Shown in pieces: positions 33,036 to 41,365 of a stretch of DNA of 64,000 nucleotides. The notes beneath the pieces were generated by a model. The model was given only the letters and a program-made list of their open reading frames with translations. It searched no databases and had not been told where the DNA came from. Each line of letters begins with the position of its first letter. The first letter of the stretch is position 1. Origin of the DNA: Pseudomonas paraeruginosa PA7 (GTDB taxonomy: Bacteria; Pseudomonadota; Gammaproteobacteria; Pseudomonadales; Pseudomonadaceae); the NCBI RefSeq assembly GCF_000017205.1, contig NC_009656.1:2918001-2982000 (forward strand), written 5' to 3'. The translations under genes were made by a program, and so were the position numbers.

Positions 33036-34210
33036 CAGCTGTCGCTGCCGTCGGGAACGGCCATCAGCAGGCGGTCGCCTTCCTCCAGGCCGGCAAGTAC
33101 CTGCACCCGCAGGCGGTCGCTGATGCCGGTCCTGATCTGGCGGCTCTGCGGCTTGCCGTTGCTGCCGACCACCCAGGCGACCTGGCCGCCCTTGCCGTCG
33201 TCGTGAATGGCGGCGACCGGTGCGGTGAGGATGTTTTCCGCGGTGGCGGCGACGAAGAACACCTGGGCGGTCATTTCCGCCATCAGTTGGTGGTCGCCGT
33301 TGTCCACGTCGACCAGCACGGTATACAGCACCACCCGGCCGCTGCCGCTCTGCCCGCCGCTGCCGCTGGTGGGGCTGCCGCCGCCCTGGTTGCTCTGATC
33401 CAGCGGCTTGGGCGGCACCGGGAGGATCTGCCGGACCTTGCCGGTCCAGCGCCGGCCTTCGCCGCTGAGAGTCGTGAAGTAGGCCGGCATGCCGGGCTTG
33501 ACCCGGCCGATGTCGGCTTCGGAGACCTGGGCCCAGACGGTCATCGGCGACAATCTGGCGATCCGCAGGATCAGCGGGGTCTGCTGCTGGGCGTTGAGGG
33601 TCTGGCCTTCGCGCGCATCGACGGCCACCACCGTGCCGGACATCGGCGCGTAGATGCGGGTATAGCCGAGTTCGGCTTCGTCGCTGCGCAGCGAGGCCTG
33701 GGCCTGGCGGATCTGCGCCTGGTACATGTCGATCCGCGCCTGGGTGGCGAGCATCTGCGCCTGGGCGCTCTGCACGTCCTCGGTGCGCGTCGCGCCGCCG
33801 GCGGCCAGTCGCTGCTGGCGCTGGTACTGCTGGCGGGCGAGGGTGTACTGGGCGCGTTGCTCGGCCAGTTGTGCCTTGAGCATCTCGATCGAATAGCGGC
33901 CGGCATCCACCTTGGCCTGCTGGGTGGAGGGGTCGATCTCGACCAGCAACTGGCCTTCCGTCACATCGTCCCCGGCCTCGACGTGCAACTTGCGGATCTG
34001 CCCGGAGGCCTGGGCGCCGACGTCGACGTAGCGCCGCGGCTGCAGGGTGCCGAGCGCCGAGACGCTGCTCTCGATGCTGCCGCGGCTGACGCTCACGGTA
34101 TCGAAGCTGGTGCTGCGGAACGGGTAGGCCTGCCAGGCGGCCAGGGCGATCAGGGGGCTGAGGCAGACTGCGACGAGCAGTGCGCGACGAGTACTACGGG
34201 TTCGTCTCAT
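33035..34210 (-). CDS. pvdR: Membrane-fusion adaptor PvdR
   Basis: A 391-residue periplasmic adaptor (MacA/HlyD family) of the PvdRT-OpmQ pump. It has an N-terminal membrane anchor ([17 protein letters not shown]), a lipoyl/barrel-sandwich half ([20 protein letters not shown]), a long coiled-coil hairpin rich in Gln and Ala (residues about 95-165), the second lipoyl half ([19 protein letters not shown]) and a beta-barrel. A Gly/Ser-rich insert ([16 protein letters not shown]) lies in the C-terminal domain. First gene of the pvdRT-opmQ operon behind a PvdS box. Confidence 0.94.
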   Translation of the reverse strand: MRRTRSTRRALLVAVCLSPLIALAAWQAYPFRSTSFDTVSVSRGSIESSVSALGTLQPRRYVDVGAQASGQIRKLHVEAGDDVTEGQLLVEIDPSTQQAKVDAGRYSIEMLKAQLAEQRAQYTLARQQYQRQQRLAAGGATRTEDVQSAQAQMLATQARIDMYQAQIRQAQASLRSDEAELGYTRIYAPMSGTVVAVDAREGQTLNAQQQTPLILRIARLSPMTVWAQVSEADIGRVKPGMPAYFTTLSGEGRRWTGKVRQILPVPPKPLDQSNQGGGSPTSGSGGQSGSGRVVLYTVLVDVDNGDHQLMAEMTAQVFFVAATAENILTAPVAAIHDDGKGGQVAWVVGSNGKPQSRQIRTGISDRLRVQVLAGLEEGDRLLMAVPDGSDS

Positions 34211-34277
34211 TCGGGAATCCGGCCGGTGCGTGGAGAGACCGCCGTTGTATGTCGGGCGGGCTGGCGCTCCCAGGTAT

Positions 34278-34301
34278 ACGAAGGCGGAAGCGGATAATTT
34301 A
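34278..34301 (-). promoter_or_regulatory. PvdS box of pvdRT-opmQ
   Basis: Exact TAAAT-N16-CGT on the minus strand, 68 bases upstream of pvdR and just after the fpvR stop. Confidence 0.87.
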
Positions 34302-34309
34302 GCGCCGGC

Positions 34310-35305
34310 TCAGAGTTGGGCGTAGCGGCTGCTGATGCGGATGCTGCCGTCGTCGCGGTGCTCGAGGTCGACCGGCAGGACCTTTGGCAGGGCCTCGACC
34401 AGGTTGCGTATCTCGCGGGTGCTGTAGATGCCGCCGATGCGCAGTTCGGCGCTGGCCTTGTCGGTAAGGACCAGCGGATGTTCCAGGTAGCGATTGATCA
34501 GCGGCAGGGCCTGGGCCAGTGGCAGGTCGTCGAGAACCAGGCGACCTTCGCGCCAGGCCAGGGCCTGATGGGTGTCGACCGCCTCGACCAGTGGTTGCAG
34601 CAGTCCGGGGTAGTAGCTTGCCTGCATGCCCGGGGTCAGGCTGCTGTCGCTGCCCGATCCTTCGCTGCGAACCTTCACCGAGCCTTCGGTCACGGTGACG
34701 ACGACGTTGTCCTGGTACTTCCAGACATTGAAGCGGGTGCCGGTGACGGTGATCGAGCCCTTGCCGGCTCTGACCACGAATGGATGGGTCGTATCGTGGG
34801 TGACATGGAAATAGGCCTCGCCCTCGTCCAGGGCGACGCGGCGGATGTCCCTGAAGTTGGCGAAGCTGAGGCGGGTCTTGAGATCAAGCTCTACCTCGCT
34901 GCCGTCGGGAAGGGTGACGTGGCGGATGTTGTCCTGCGCCGCGTAGCGCTGGTAGCTGGAAGGTATCCAGCCCTGCAGCCAGCCCAGGTAGGCGGAGGCG
35001 GGGAGCAGGAACAAGGCGAGCGCGGCGGCTCGCGCCTGGCTTTTCCAGTGGCGCCGGCGGGACGCCCGCGGGCGTGGCCGTGCCTGGACGGCCGCCGGGG
35101 CGGCGGGGCGGCGGGGGAGCAACTCGCTGAGCTGCCAGATTTCTTCCATTGCCGCGTATTCGTCGGCGTGCCTCGGGTCGCTCGCCAGCCAGCGACGGAA
35201 CTCGGCGCGCTCTTCCTCGCTGCAGTCCTCGGCATGCAGGCGCATGCACCAGTGAGCGGCGTCCTGGACCAGGGTGTCGCTGTCGGCGGGGAGGGGTGTC
35301 TTCAT
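34310..35305 (-). CDS. fpvR: FecR-type anti-sigma regulator FpvR
   Basis: A 331-residue inner-membrane anti-sigma factor that holds both PvdS and FpvI until ferripyoverdine-loaded FpvA signals. The N-terminal cytoplasmic part (residues about 10-55, with RRWLASDPRHADEYAAMEEIW) is the sigma-binding DUF4880/FecR N domain. One transmembrane helix (AAALALFLLPASAYLGWL, near 90-107) follows an Arg-rich stretch, then the periplasmic FecR domain (VTLPDGSEVELDLKTRLSF onward) and a C-terminal secretin/TonB short domain that meets the FpvA signalling domain. Divergent from fpvI. Confidence 0.94.
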   Translation of the reverse strand: MKTPLPADSDTLVQDAAHWCMRLHAEDCSEEERAEFRRWLASDPRHADEYAAMEEIWQLSELLPRRPAAPAAVQARPRPRASRRRHWKSQARAAALALFLLPASAYLGWLQGWIPSSYQRYAAQDNIRHVTLPDGSEVELDLKTRLSFANFRDIRRVALDEGEAYFHVTHDTTHPFVVRAGKGSITVTGTRFNVWKYQDNVVVTVTEGSVKVRSEGSGSDSSLTPGMQASYYPGLLQPLVEAVDTHQALAWREGRLVLDDLPLAQALPLINRYLEHPLVLTDKASAELRIGGIYSTREIRNLVEALPKVLPVDLEHRDDGSIRISSRYAQL

Positions 35306-35358
35306 CGAGGGTTCCGTTTGCGCCTGTCGTCTCTCTTGGATGGCAAGGCTTTAAAGCT

Positions 35359-35381
35359 GGATGAGAATTATTATAAATTTA
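35359..35381. promoter_or_regulatory. Probable Fur box between fpvR and fpvI
   Basis: The stretch starting GATGAGAATTATTATAAAT is AT-rich and close to the Fur consensus (GATAATGATAATCATTATC), in the only AT-rich part of the divergent intergenic region. Fur control of fpvI is known; the exact limits are inferred. Confidence 0.6.
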
Positions 35382-35464
35382 ATGATTTCAGGCTGCCAAC
35401 ATCGCCTGTGGGGTTTCCCATTCGGTCAAGGATAGCGCTCACGCGGTAGCGAGCAGGAGTTGTC

Positions 35465-35944
35465 TTGGAAAACCATTATCGGGAGCTGTTGCGTTTCCTC
35501 TGCGCCAGGCTCGGAGACCGGCAGGCGGCGGCCGACGTTGCCCACGACGCGTATTTGCGCGTGCTGGAGCGCTCCAGTCAAGCGCGAATCGAGCATCCGC
35601 GGGCGTTCCTGTACCGGACGGCGCTCAATCTCGCGGTCGACGAACATCGCCGCAGCCGGGTGCGCAAGGCCGAGCCCTTGCACGTCCTCGACGAGGAGGA
35701 GGGTATGTCCGAGCCTTCCCCCCAGGTGCTCGAGGACCAGCGCCAGCGCCTGGACCTGCTGTCCCTGGCGCTGAACGAGTTGCCGCCGCTGTGTCGCGAG
35801 TCCTTTCTCCTGCGCAAGCTGGAAGGGCTTTCCCACAACGAGATAGCGGCGCACCTGAATATCTCCCGCAGCCTCGTGGAAAAGCACATCGTCAATGCGA
35901 TGAAACACTGCCGCCTGCGCATGCGAGCCTGGGAGTCCAGTTGA
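35465..35944 (+). CDS. fpvI: ECF sigma factor FpvI
   Basis: A 159-residue iron-starvation (FecI-type) sigma factor that directs fpvA transcription and is held by FpvR. Region 2 is visible at residues about 4-70 (HYRELLRFLCARLGDRQAAA, then HPRAFLYRTALNLAVDEHRR) and region 4 at about 100-150 (ELPPLCRESFLLRKLEGLSH, then HNEIAAHLNISRSLVEKHI). The start is TTG at 35465, preceded by AGGAG at about six bases; no ATG fits, and this gives the usual 159 residues. Confidence 0.93.
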   Translation: MENHYRELLRFLCARLGDRQAAADVAHDAYLRVLERSSQARIEHPRAFLYRTALNLAVDEHRRSRVRKAEPLHVLDEEEGMSEPSPQVLEDQRQRLDLLSLALNELPPLCRESFLLRKLEGLSHNEIAAHLNISRSLVEKHIVNAMKHCRLRMRAWESS

Positions 35945-35955
35945 TCCAGCGCGGT

Positions 35956-35979
35956 TAAATTTCGTTTCCCGGTCCTCGT
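35956..35979 (+). promoter_or_regulatory. PvdS box of pvdA
   Basis: Exact TAAAT-N16-CGT, 81 bases upstream of the pvdA start, twelve bases after the fpvI stop. Confidence 0.9.
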
Positions 35980-36060
35980 TCCTAGTCAACAGACGCCCTT
36001 ACGGGCCGCTCTTGACCTATCGCTCCCCGGTTTCGGGAGCCTATCCAGAGGACACTGGAA

Positions 36061-37392
36061 ATGACCCAGGCTACAGCAACCGCCGTCGTTCACGACCTTA
36101 TCGGTATCGGCTTCGGCCCCTCGAACATCGCCTTGGCGATCGCCCTTGAGGAACGCGCGAAGACCCAGGGGGAACTGCAAGTCCTGTTCCTCGACAAGCA
36201 GGCCGACTATCGCTGGCACGGCAATACCCTGGTCAGCCAGAGCGAACTGCAGATTTCCTTCCTCAAGGACCTGGTGTCCCTGCGCAACCCGACCAGCCCG
36301 TATTCCTTCGTCAACTACCTGCACAAGCATGGGCGCCTGGTGGACTTCATCAACCTGGGTACCTTCTATCCCTGCCGCATGGAATTCAACGACTACCTGC
36401 GCTGGGTCGCCGGGCATTTCGCCGAGCAGAGCCGTTATGGCGAGGAAGTGCTGTCGGTCGAGCCGATGCTGGTCGAGCGCAAGATCGAGGCGCTGCGGGT
36501 GACTTCACGCAACGCCGAAGGCGAGGAATTGGTGCGGACCACTCGCTCGGTGGTGGTCAGCGCCGGCGGTACCCCGCGCATTCCCCTGGCGTTCCGCCAC
36601 CTGAAAGACGATGGCAGGGTCTTCCACCATTCGCAGTACCTGGAGCGCATGCTCAAGCAGCCCTGTGTCAACGGCCAGCCGATGAAGGTCGCGATCATCG
36701 GCGGCGGACAGAGTGCCGCCGAAGCCTTCATCGACCTCAACGACAGCTATCCATCGGTACAGGTCGACCTGATCCTGCGCGGTTCGGCGCTGAAGCCGGC
36801 GGACGACAGCCCGTTCGTCAACGAAGTGTTCGCGCCCGAGTTCACCGACCTGATCTACAACCAGGAAGGCGCGGAGCGTGAGCGCCTGGTGCGCGAGTAC
36901 CACAACACCAACTATTCGGTGGTGGATATCGACCTGATCGAGCGCATCTACGGCATCTTCTATCGCCAGAAGGTTTCCGGAGTCCCGCGCCACGCCTTCC
37001 GCAGCCTGCGCTCGGTGGAGAAGGCCACGGCAGGCGCCGAGGGCATCGAACTGGCGTTGCGCAATACCGCCAATGGCGAACTGAGCGTGCAGCGCTACGA
37101 CCTGGTGATCCTCGCCACCGGCTACGAGCGGCAACTGCACCGTCAACTGCTGGAGCCGATGGCAGACTACCTCGGCGACTTCGAGGTCGACCGCAACTAT
37201 CGCCTGATCACCGACCAGCGTTGCCAGGCATCGATCTACATGCAGGGCTTCTGCCAGGCCAGCCACGGCCTCAGCGACACCCTGCTGTCGGTGCTGCCGG
37301 TGCGCGCCGAGGAAATCTCCGGCTCGCTCTACCAGCACCTGAAGCCGGGTGCTCCGGCCCGTGCCCTGCACGAGCACGCCCTGGCCAGTTGA
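36061..37392 (+). CDS. pvdA: L-ornithine N5-monooxygenase PvdA
   Basis: A 443-residue FAD- and NADPH-dependent N-hydroxylating monooxygenase that makes N5-hydroxyornithine, the precursor of both the formylated and the cyclic hydroxamate residues. The FAD site GIGFGPSN is at residues 15-22, the NADPH site IIGGGQSAAE near 212-221 and the C-terminal ATGY motif (LVILATGYERQ) near 347-357. A GAGGA ribosome site precedes the ATG at 36061. It has its own PvdS box and a long leader; pvdQ follows 122 bases downstream and is probably co-transcribed. Confidence 0.96.
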   Translation: MTQATATAVVHDLIGIGFGPSNIALAIALEERAKTQGELQVLFLDKQADYRWHGNTLVSQSELQISFLKDLVSLRNPTSPYSFVNYLHKHGRLVDFINLGTFYPCRMEFNDYLRWVAGHFAEQSRYGEEVLSVEPMLVERKIEALRVTSRNAEGEELVRTTRSVVVSAGGTPRIPLAFRHLKDDGRVFHHSQYLERMLKQPCVNGQPMKVAIIGGGQSAAEAFIDLNDSYPSVQVDLILRGSALKPADDSPFVNEVFAPEFTDLIYNQEGAERERLVREYHNTNYSVVDIDLIERIYGIFYRQKVSGVPRHAFRSLRSVEKATAGAEGIELALRNTANGELSVQRYDLVILATGYERQLHRQLLEPMADYLGDFEVDRNYRLITDQRCQASIYMQGFCQASHGLSDTLLSVLPVRAEEISGSLYQHLKPGAPARALHEHALAS

Positions 37393-37514
37393 CCGGCGTC
37401 ACGCCGCCACGCCCTGTGTTGCCCGTTTCCCCGCCAGGGGATGTCCGGCACGCAGGGCGTTTTCGTTGCATGTTCCGGCCGTTCCGGCCACCACTTTGCA
37501 GAGAAACGACATCG

Positions 37515-39803
37515 ATGGGGATGCGTACCGTATTGACCGGCCTGGCCGGCATGCTGTTGGGTTCGATGATGCCGGTCCAGGCCGATGTGGCCCGGCCGAC
37601 CGGGCTGGCCGCGGACATCCGCTGGACCGCCTATGGCGTGCCGCACATCCGCGCCAGGGATGAGCGCGGCCTGGGCTACGGCATCGGCTACGCCTACGCG
37701 CGCGACAACGCCTGCCTGCTGGCCGAGGAGATCGTCACCGCGCGCGGCGAGCGGGCGCGCTATTTCGGCAGCGAGGGCAAGTCCTCGGCCGAACTGGACA
37801 ACCTGCCGTCCGACATCTTCTACGCCTGGCTCAACCAGCCCGAGGCGCTGCAAGCCTTCTGGCAGGCGCAGACGCCCGCGGTGCGCCAGTTGCTCGAAGG
37901 CTACGCCGCCGGTTTCAACCGCTTCCTCCGCGAGGCCGACGGCAAGACCACCAGTTGCCTCGGCCAGCCCTGGCTGCGGGCCATCGCGACCGATGATCTG
38001 CTGCGCCTGACCCGGCGCCTGCTGGTGGAAGGCGGGGTCGGCCAGTTCGCCGACGCGTTGGTGGCCGCCGCGCCGCCCGACGCGGAGAAGGTCGCCCTGA
38101 GCGGCGAGCGGGCGTTCCAGGTGGCCGAGCAGCGGCGCCAGCGCTTCCGTCTGGAGCGTGGCAGCAACGCCATCGCCGTTGGCAGCGAGCGCTCGGTGGA
38201 CGGCAGGGGCATGCTGCTGGCCAACCCGCATTTCCCCTGGAATGGCGCGATGCGTTTCTACCAGATGCACCTGACCATTCCCGGCCGGCTCGACGTGATG
38301 GGCGCCTCGCTGCCCGGTCTGCCGGTGGTCAACATCGGCTTCAGCCGCCACCTGGCCTGGACCCACACGGTGGATACCTCCAGCCACTTCACCCTCTACC
38401 GCCTGACGCTGGACCCGAAGGACCCGCGGCGCTACCTGGTCGACGGTCGCTCGCTGCCGCTGGAGGAGAAGTCCATCGCGATCGAGGTGCGCGGCGCCGA
38501 CGGCAAGTTGTCGCGCGTCGAGCACAAGGTCTACCAGTCGCTCTACGGGCCGCTGGTGGTCTGGCCCGGCAAGCTGGACTGGAACAAGGGCGAAGCCTAC
38601 GCCCTGCGCGATGCCAACCTGGAGAACACCCGGGTATTGCAGCAGTGGTACTCGATCAACCAGGCCAGCGACGTCGCCGACCTGCGCCGGCGCGTCGAGG
38701 CGCTACAGGGCATCCCCTGGGTCAACACCCTGGCCGCGGACGAGCAGGGCAACGCCCTGTACATGAACCAGTCGGTGGTGCCCTACCTGAAGCCGGAGCT
38801 GATTCCCGCCTGCGCCATTCCGCAGCTGGTCGCCGAAGGCCTGCCGGCCCTGCAGGGGCAGGACAGCCGCTGCGCCTGGAGCCGCGATCCGGCCGCGGCC
38901 CAGGCCGGCATCACCCCGGCGGCACAACTGCCGGTGCTGCTGCGCAAGGACTTCGTACAGAACTCCAACGACAGCGCCTGGCTGACCAACCCGGCCAGCC
39001 CGCTGCAGGGCTTCTCGCCGCTGGTCAGCCAGGAGAAACCCATCGGCCCGCGGGCGCGCTACGCCCTGAGCCGGCTGCAGGGCAAGCGGCCGCTGGAGGC
39101 CGGGATGCTCGAGGAAATGGTCACCGCCAACCATGTCTACAGCGCCGACCAGGTGCTCCCGGACCTGCTCCGCCTGTGCCACGACAACCCGCAACAGAAG
39201 GCGCTGGAGCAAGCCTGCGCGGCCCTGGCGCAATGGGACCGCAGCGCCAACCTCGACAGCGGCAGCGGCTTCGTCTACTTCCTGCATTTCATGCAGCGTT
39301 TCGGCGAGCTGGACGACGCCTGGAAGGAGCCGTTCGACCCGCAACGTCCGCTCGACACGCCGAACGGCATCGCCCTGGACAAGCCTGCGGTGGCCACCCA
39401 GGTACGCCAGGCGCTGCTCCAGGCCGCGGCGGAGGTGGAGGCGCTGGGCATTCCCCGTGGCGCGCGCTGGGGCGACCTGCAGCTCAGCACCCGCGGCCAG
39501 GAGCGCATCGCGATTCCCGGCGGCGACGGCCATTTCGGCGTCTACAACGCGATCCAGAGCGTCCGCAAGGGCGATCACCTGGAGGTGGTCGGCGGCACCA
39601 GCTACATCCAGTTGGTCACCTTCCCCGAGGGCGGGCCGCGGGCGCGCGGGCTGCTGGCCTTCTCCCAGTCCAGCGATCCGCGCTCGCCGCATTACCGCGA
39701 CCAGACCGAGCTGTTTTCCCGCCAGCAATGGCAGGCGCTGCCCTTCAGCGACCGGCAGATCGATGCCGATCCGCAGCTGCAAAGGATGAGCATTAGCGAA
39801 TGA
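37515..39803 (+). CDS. pvdQ: Periplasmic Ntn-hydrolase acylase PvdQ
   Basis: A 762-residue penicillin-acylase-family amidase. It removes the fatty-acid chain from the pyoverdine precursor in the periplasm and also hydrolyses long-chain acyl-homoserine lactones. It has a signal peptide (residues 1-23), an alpha chain, and the autoprocessing site at Gly216-Ser217 (RGSNAIAVG), Ser217 becoming the N-terminal nucleophile of the beta chain. The start at 37515 (MGMRTVLTGLAGM) gives the known 762 residues; the longer open frame to 37221 overlaps pvdA. Confidence 0.95.
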   Translation: MGMRTVLTGLAGMLLGSMMPVQADVARPTGLAADIRWTAYGVPHIRARDERGLGYGIGYAYARDNACLLAEEIVTARGERARYFGSEGKSSAELDNLPSDIFYAWLNQPEALQAFWQAQTPAVRQLLEGYAAGFNRFLREADGKTTSCLGQPWLRAIATDDLLRLTRRLLVEGGVGQFADALVAAAPPDAEKVALSGERAFQVAEQRRQRFRLERGSNAIAVGSERSVDGRGMLLANPHFPWNGAMRFYQMHLTIPGRLDVMGASLPGLPVVNIGFSRHLAWTHTVDTSSHFTLYRLTLDPKDPRRYLVDGRSLPLEEKSIAIEVRGADGKLSRVEHKVYQSLYGPLVVWPGKLDWNKGEAYALRDANLENTRVLQQWYSINQASDVADLRRRVEALQGIPWVNTLAADEQGNALYMNQSVVPYLKPELIPACAIPQLVAEGLPALQGQDSRCAWSRDPAAAQAGITPAAQLPVLLRKDFVQNSNDSAWLTNPASPLQGFSPLVSQEKPIGPRARYALSRLQGKRPLEAGMLEEMVTANHVYSADQVLPDLLRLCHDNPQQKALEQACAALAQWDRSANLDSGSGFVYFLHFMQRFGELDDAWKEPFDPQRPLDTPNGIALDKPAVATQVRQALLQAAAEVEALGIPRGARWGDLQLSTRGQERIAIPGGDGHFGVYNAIQSVRKGDHLEVVGGTSYIQLVTFPEGGPRARGLLAFSQSSDPRSPHYRDQTELFSRQQWQALPFSDRQIDADPQLQRMSISE

Positions 39804-39983
39804 TAAGCAATGACTATCAGAATTGATGGGAAAATTCCTGACGGTTTTTTCGCGCTCGTTCGTCTTTAACCATAGAGGCGGCTGACGGCCGCCCAGTGCC
39901 AGGGAACACGTGCAGGCAGCGGGCAGGGATGCTCGGCTTCGGCGGGAACCCGCTACCCATTCGTCCACGAAAGGAGCGTCACG

Positions 39984-40307
39984 ATGACCCATTCGCCCGT
40001 CAAGCAGATGTTGAAGGAGGCCGGCCTGAAGATGAGCCTGGCCCGGCTGAAAGTGATCGATGCGCTGTGGGAAGCTTCCGGGGAACAGGGCCGGGTACCG
40101 ATCCGGGCCCTCCACCAGCGTCTCTCCGAGACCGGCACGCCGCTGTCGCTGGTGAGCATCCGCCAGGTACTCGGACGCCTGGTGGACAGCGGTCTGGTGA
40201 CCCTCGACGAACAGGACGTCTACAGCCCCGGCCGGGCGTGTGCCGACGTTTCCGGCGGGCGCGGCGCGCCGGAGCGTCGCGAGGCGGCCAACGAGCAGCG
40301 GCTCTGA
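39984..40307 (+). CDS. Fur-family winged-helix half protein (PA2384-like)
   Basis: A 107-residue protein whose first 75 residues match the N-terminal DNA-binding domain of Fur-family regulators (LKEAGLKMSLARLKVIDALW, then LSLVSIRQVLGRLVDSGLVTL). The metal-binding and dimerisation domain is missing; the remainder is a short Arg/Glu-rich tail. The start at 39984 is preceded by AGGAG at about eight bases. It corresponds in place to PAO1 PA2384, which has been linked to iron-responsive expression. How it would bind DNA or sense a signal without the C-terminal domain is unclear; it could work as a partner of Fur. Confidence 0.85.
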   Translation: MTHSPVKQMLKEAGLKMSLARLKVIDALWEASGEQGRVPIRALHQRLSETGTPLSLVSIRQVLGRLVDSGLVTLDEQDVYSPGRACADVSGGRGAPERREAANEQRL

Positions 40308-40348
40308 TCCGCTATGCCTGACCTCGGGCAGCGGGTAAAGTCTGCCCC

Positions 40349-41269
40349 ATGCTCAATCCCGACGATTTCCGTTTTCCTTCCATCGAAGCGTTGCAGGCGT
40401 TCGAGGCGGCTGCCCGGCTGGGCACCTTCGAGCGTGCCGCCGAACTCCTGTCGATCACCGGCAGCGCCGCCAGCAAGCGGGTCTCCGGTCTCGAGGGGAT
40501 GCTCGGGGTCAACCTGCTGCAGCGTGATGGCCGCTCCCTGGCGCTGACCTCCCACGGCCGCGAGTATCTCGAACAGATCGCGCCGATCCTCGCCCAGCTC
40601 GCGGCGGTTCCGCTGCATCGTCGCCAGGTCCAGCGCCAGCAGCGGCTGACCCTGCGCACGCCGCCGACCTTCGCCCGGCAGATCCTGATTCCGCGCCTGG
40701 CGTCCTTCGCCGAGGCCTGTCCGGAAATCGAGCTGGAGATCCTCCTGTCGAGTCCCTCGGACGGCCAGGACCTGCCGCTGGCCGACGTCGAGGTGCGCGG
40801 CGACAGCCACGGCGTGGCGGCCGGCGAGCGGCTGCTGGAGGAGCGCGTGCTGCCGCTGGCCGCGCCGGGGCTGCTGCTCGGCCTGCCGCGGCCCTGGACG
40901 CCATCGATGCTCGCCGGCCTGCCGCTGCTGCGCTCGCCGCTGGAGCCCTGGCAGCCCTGGTTCCGCGTGGCCGGGCTGGACTGGCCGGAGCCCTGCGCCG
41001 GGCCGCGCCTGCTCGATTTGGGCATGACCCTGGAGGCCGCGGCCAACGGCCAGGGCGTGGCCCTGGCGCGACCGTCGCTGGCGCGCGCCTGGCTTGCCGA
41101 GGGGCGGCTGGTGGCGCTGTTCGCGCTGCGGTCGGCGCCCACCCATCACTATCATCTGCGCAGCCACCAGGCCTCGCCGGCCAGCCAGCGTTTCGCCGCC
41201 TGGCTGGCGGCGATCTGCCGCGAAGCGGTGGCCCAGGGCCGGGAATTCCTTGCGGCGGCGGACGACTGA
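40349..41269 (+). CDS. LysR-family transcriptional regulator
   Basis: A 306-residue protein with an N-terminal helix-turn-helix of LysR type (SIEALQAFEAAARLGTFERA, then SITGSAASKRVSGLEGMLGV) and a C-terminal substrate-binding domain. It lies 96 bases upstream of lldA on the same strand; control of lldA is an inference from position only. The effector is unknown. Weak similarity of order to GcvA-like regulators (short linker, ALTSHGREYL) is seen. Confidence 0.88.
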   Translation: MLNPDDFRFPSIEALQAFEAAARLGTFERAAELLSITGSAASKRVSGLEGMLGVNLLQRDGRSLALTSHGREYLEQIAPILAQLAAVPLHRRQVQRQQRLTLRTPPTFARQILIPRLASFAEACPEIELEILLSSPSDGQDLPLADVEVRGDSHGVAAGERLLEERVLPLAAPGLLLGLPRPWTPSMLAGLPLLRSPLEPWQPWFRVAGLDWPEPCAGPRLLDLGMTLEAAANGQGVALARPSLARAWLAEGRLVALFALRSAPTHHYHLRSHQASPASQRFAAWLAAICREAVAQGREFLAAADD

Positions 41270-41365
41270 AACGGCGGAATTTCCTTCCGCCGACGCCGAG
41301 AATTATTCCGCCTGCGGCGGCGCGTCGCGCTCTACCATCCAGCCACCCCCGAAGGAGTGGACTGC

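Noticed and set aside
31047..33206. A 719-codon plus-strand frame over pvdT
   Set aside because: Same shadow effect; pvdT on the minus strand has complete ABC transporter motifs.
39801..39820. TGATAAGCAATGACTATCA as a Fur box upstream of the Fur-like gene
   Set aside because: Only the outer TGATA/TATCA arms match; the inner bases fit the Fur consensus poorly and it overlaps the pvdQ stop codon.
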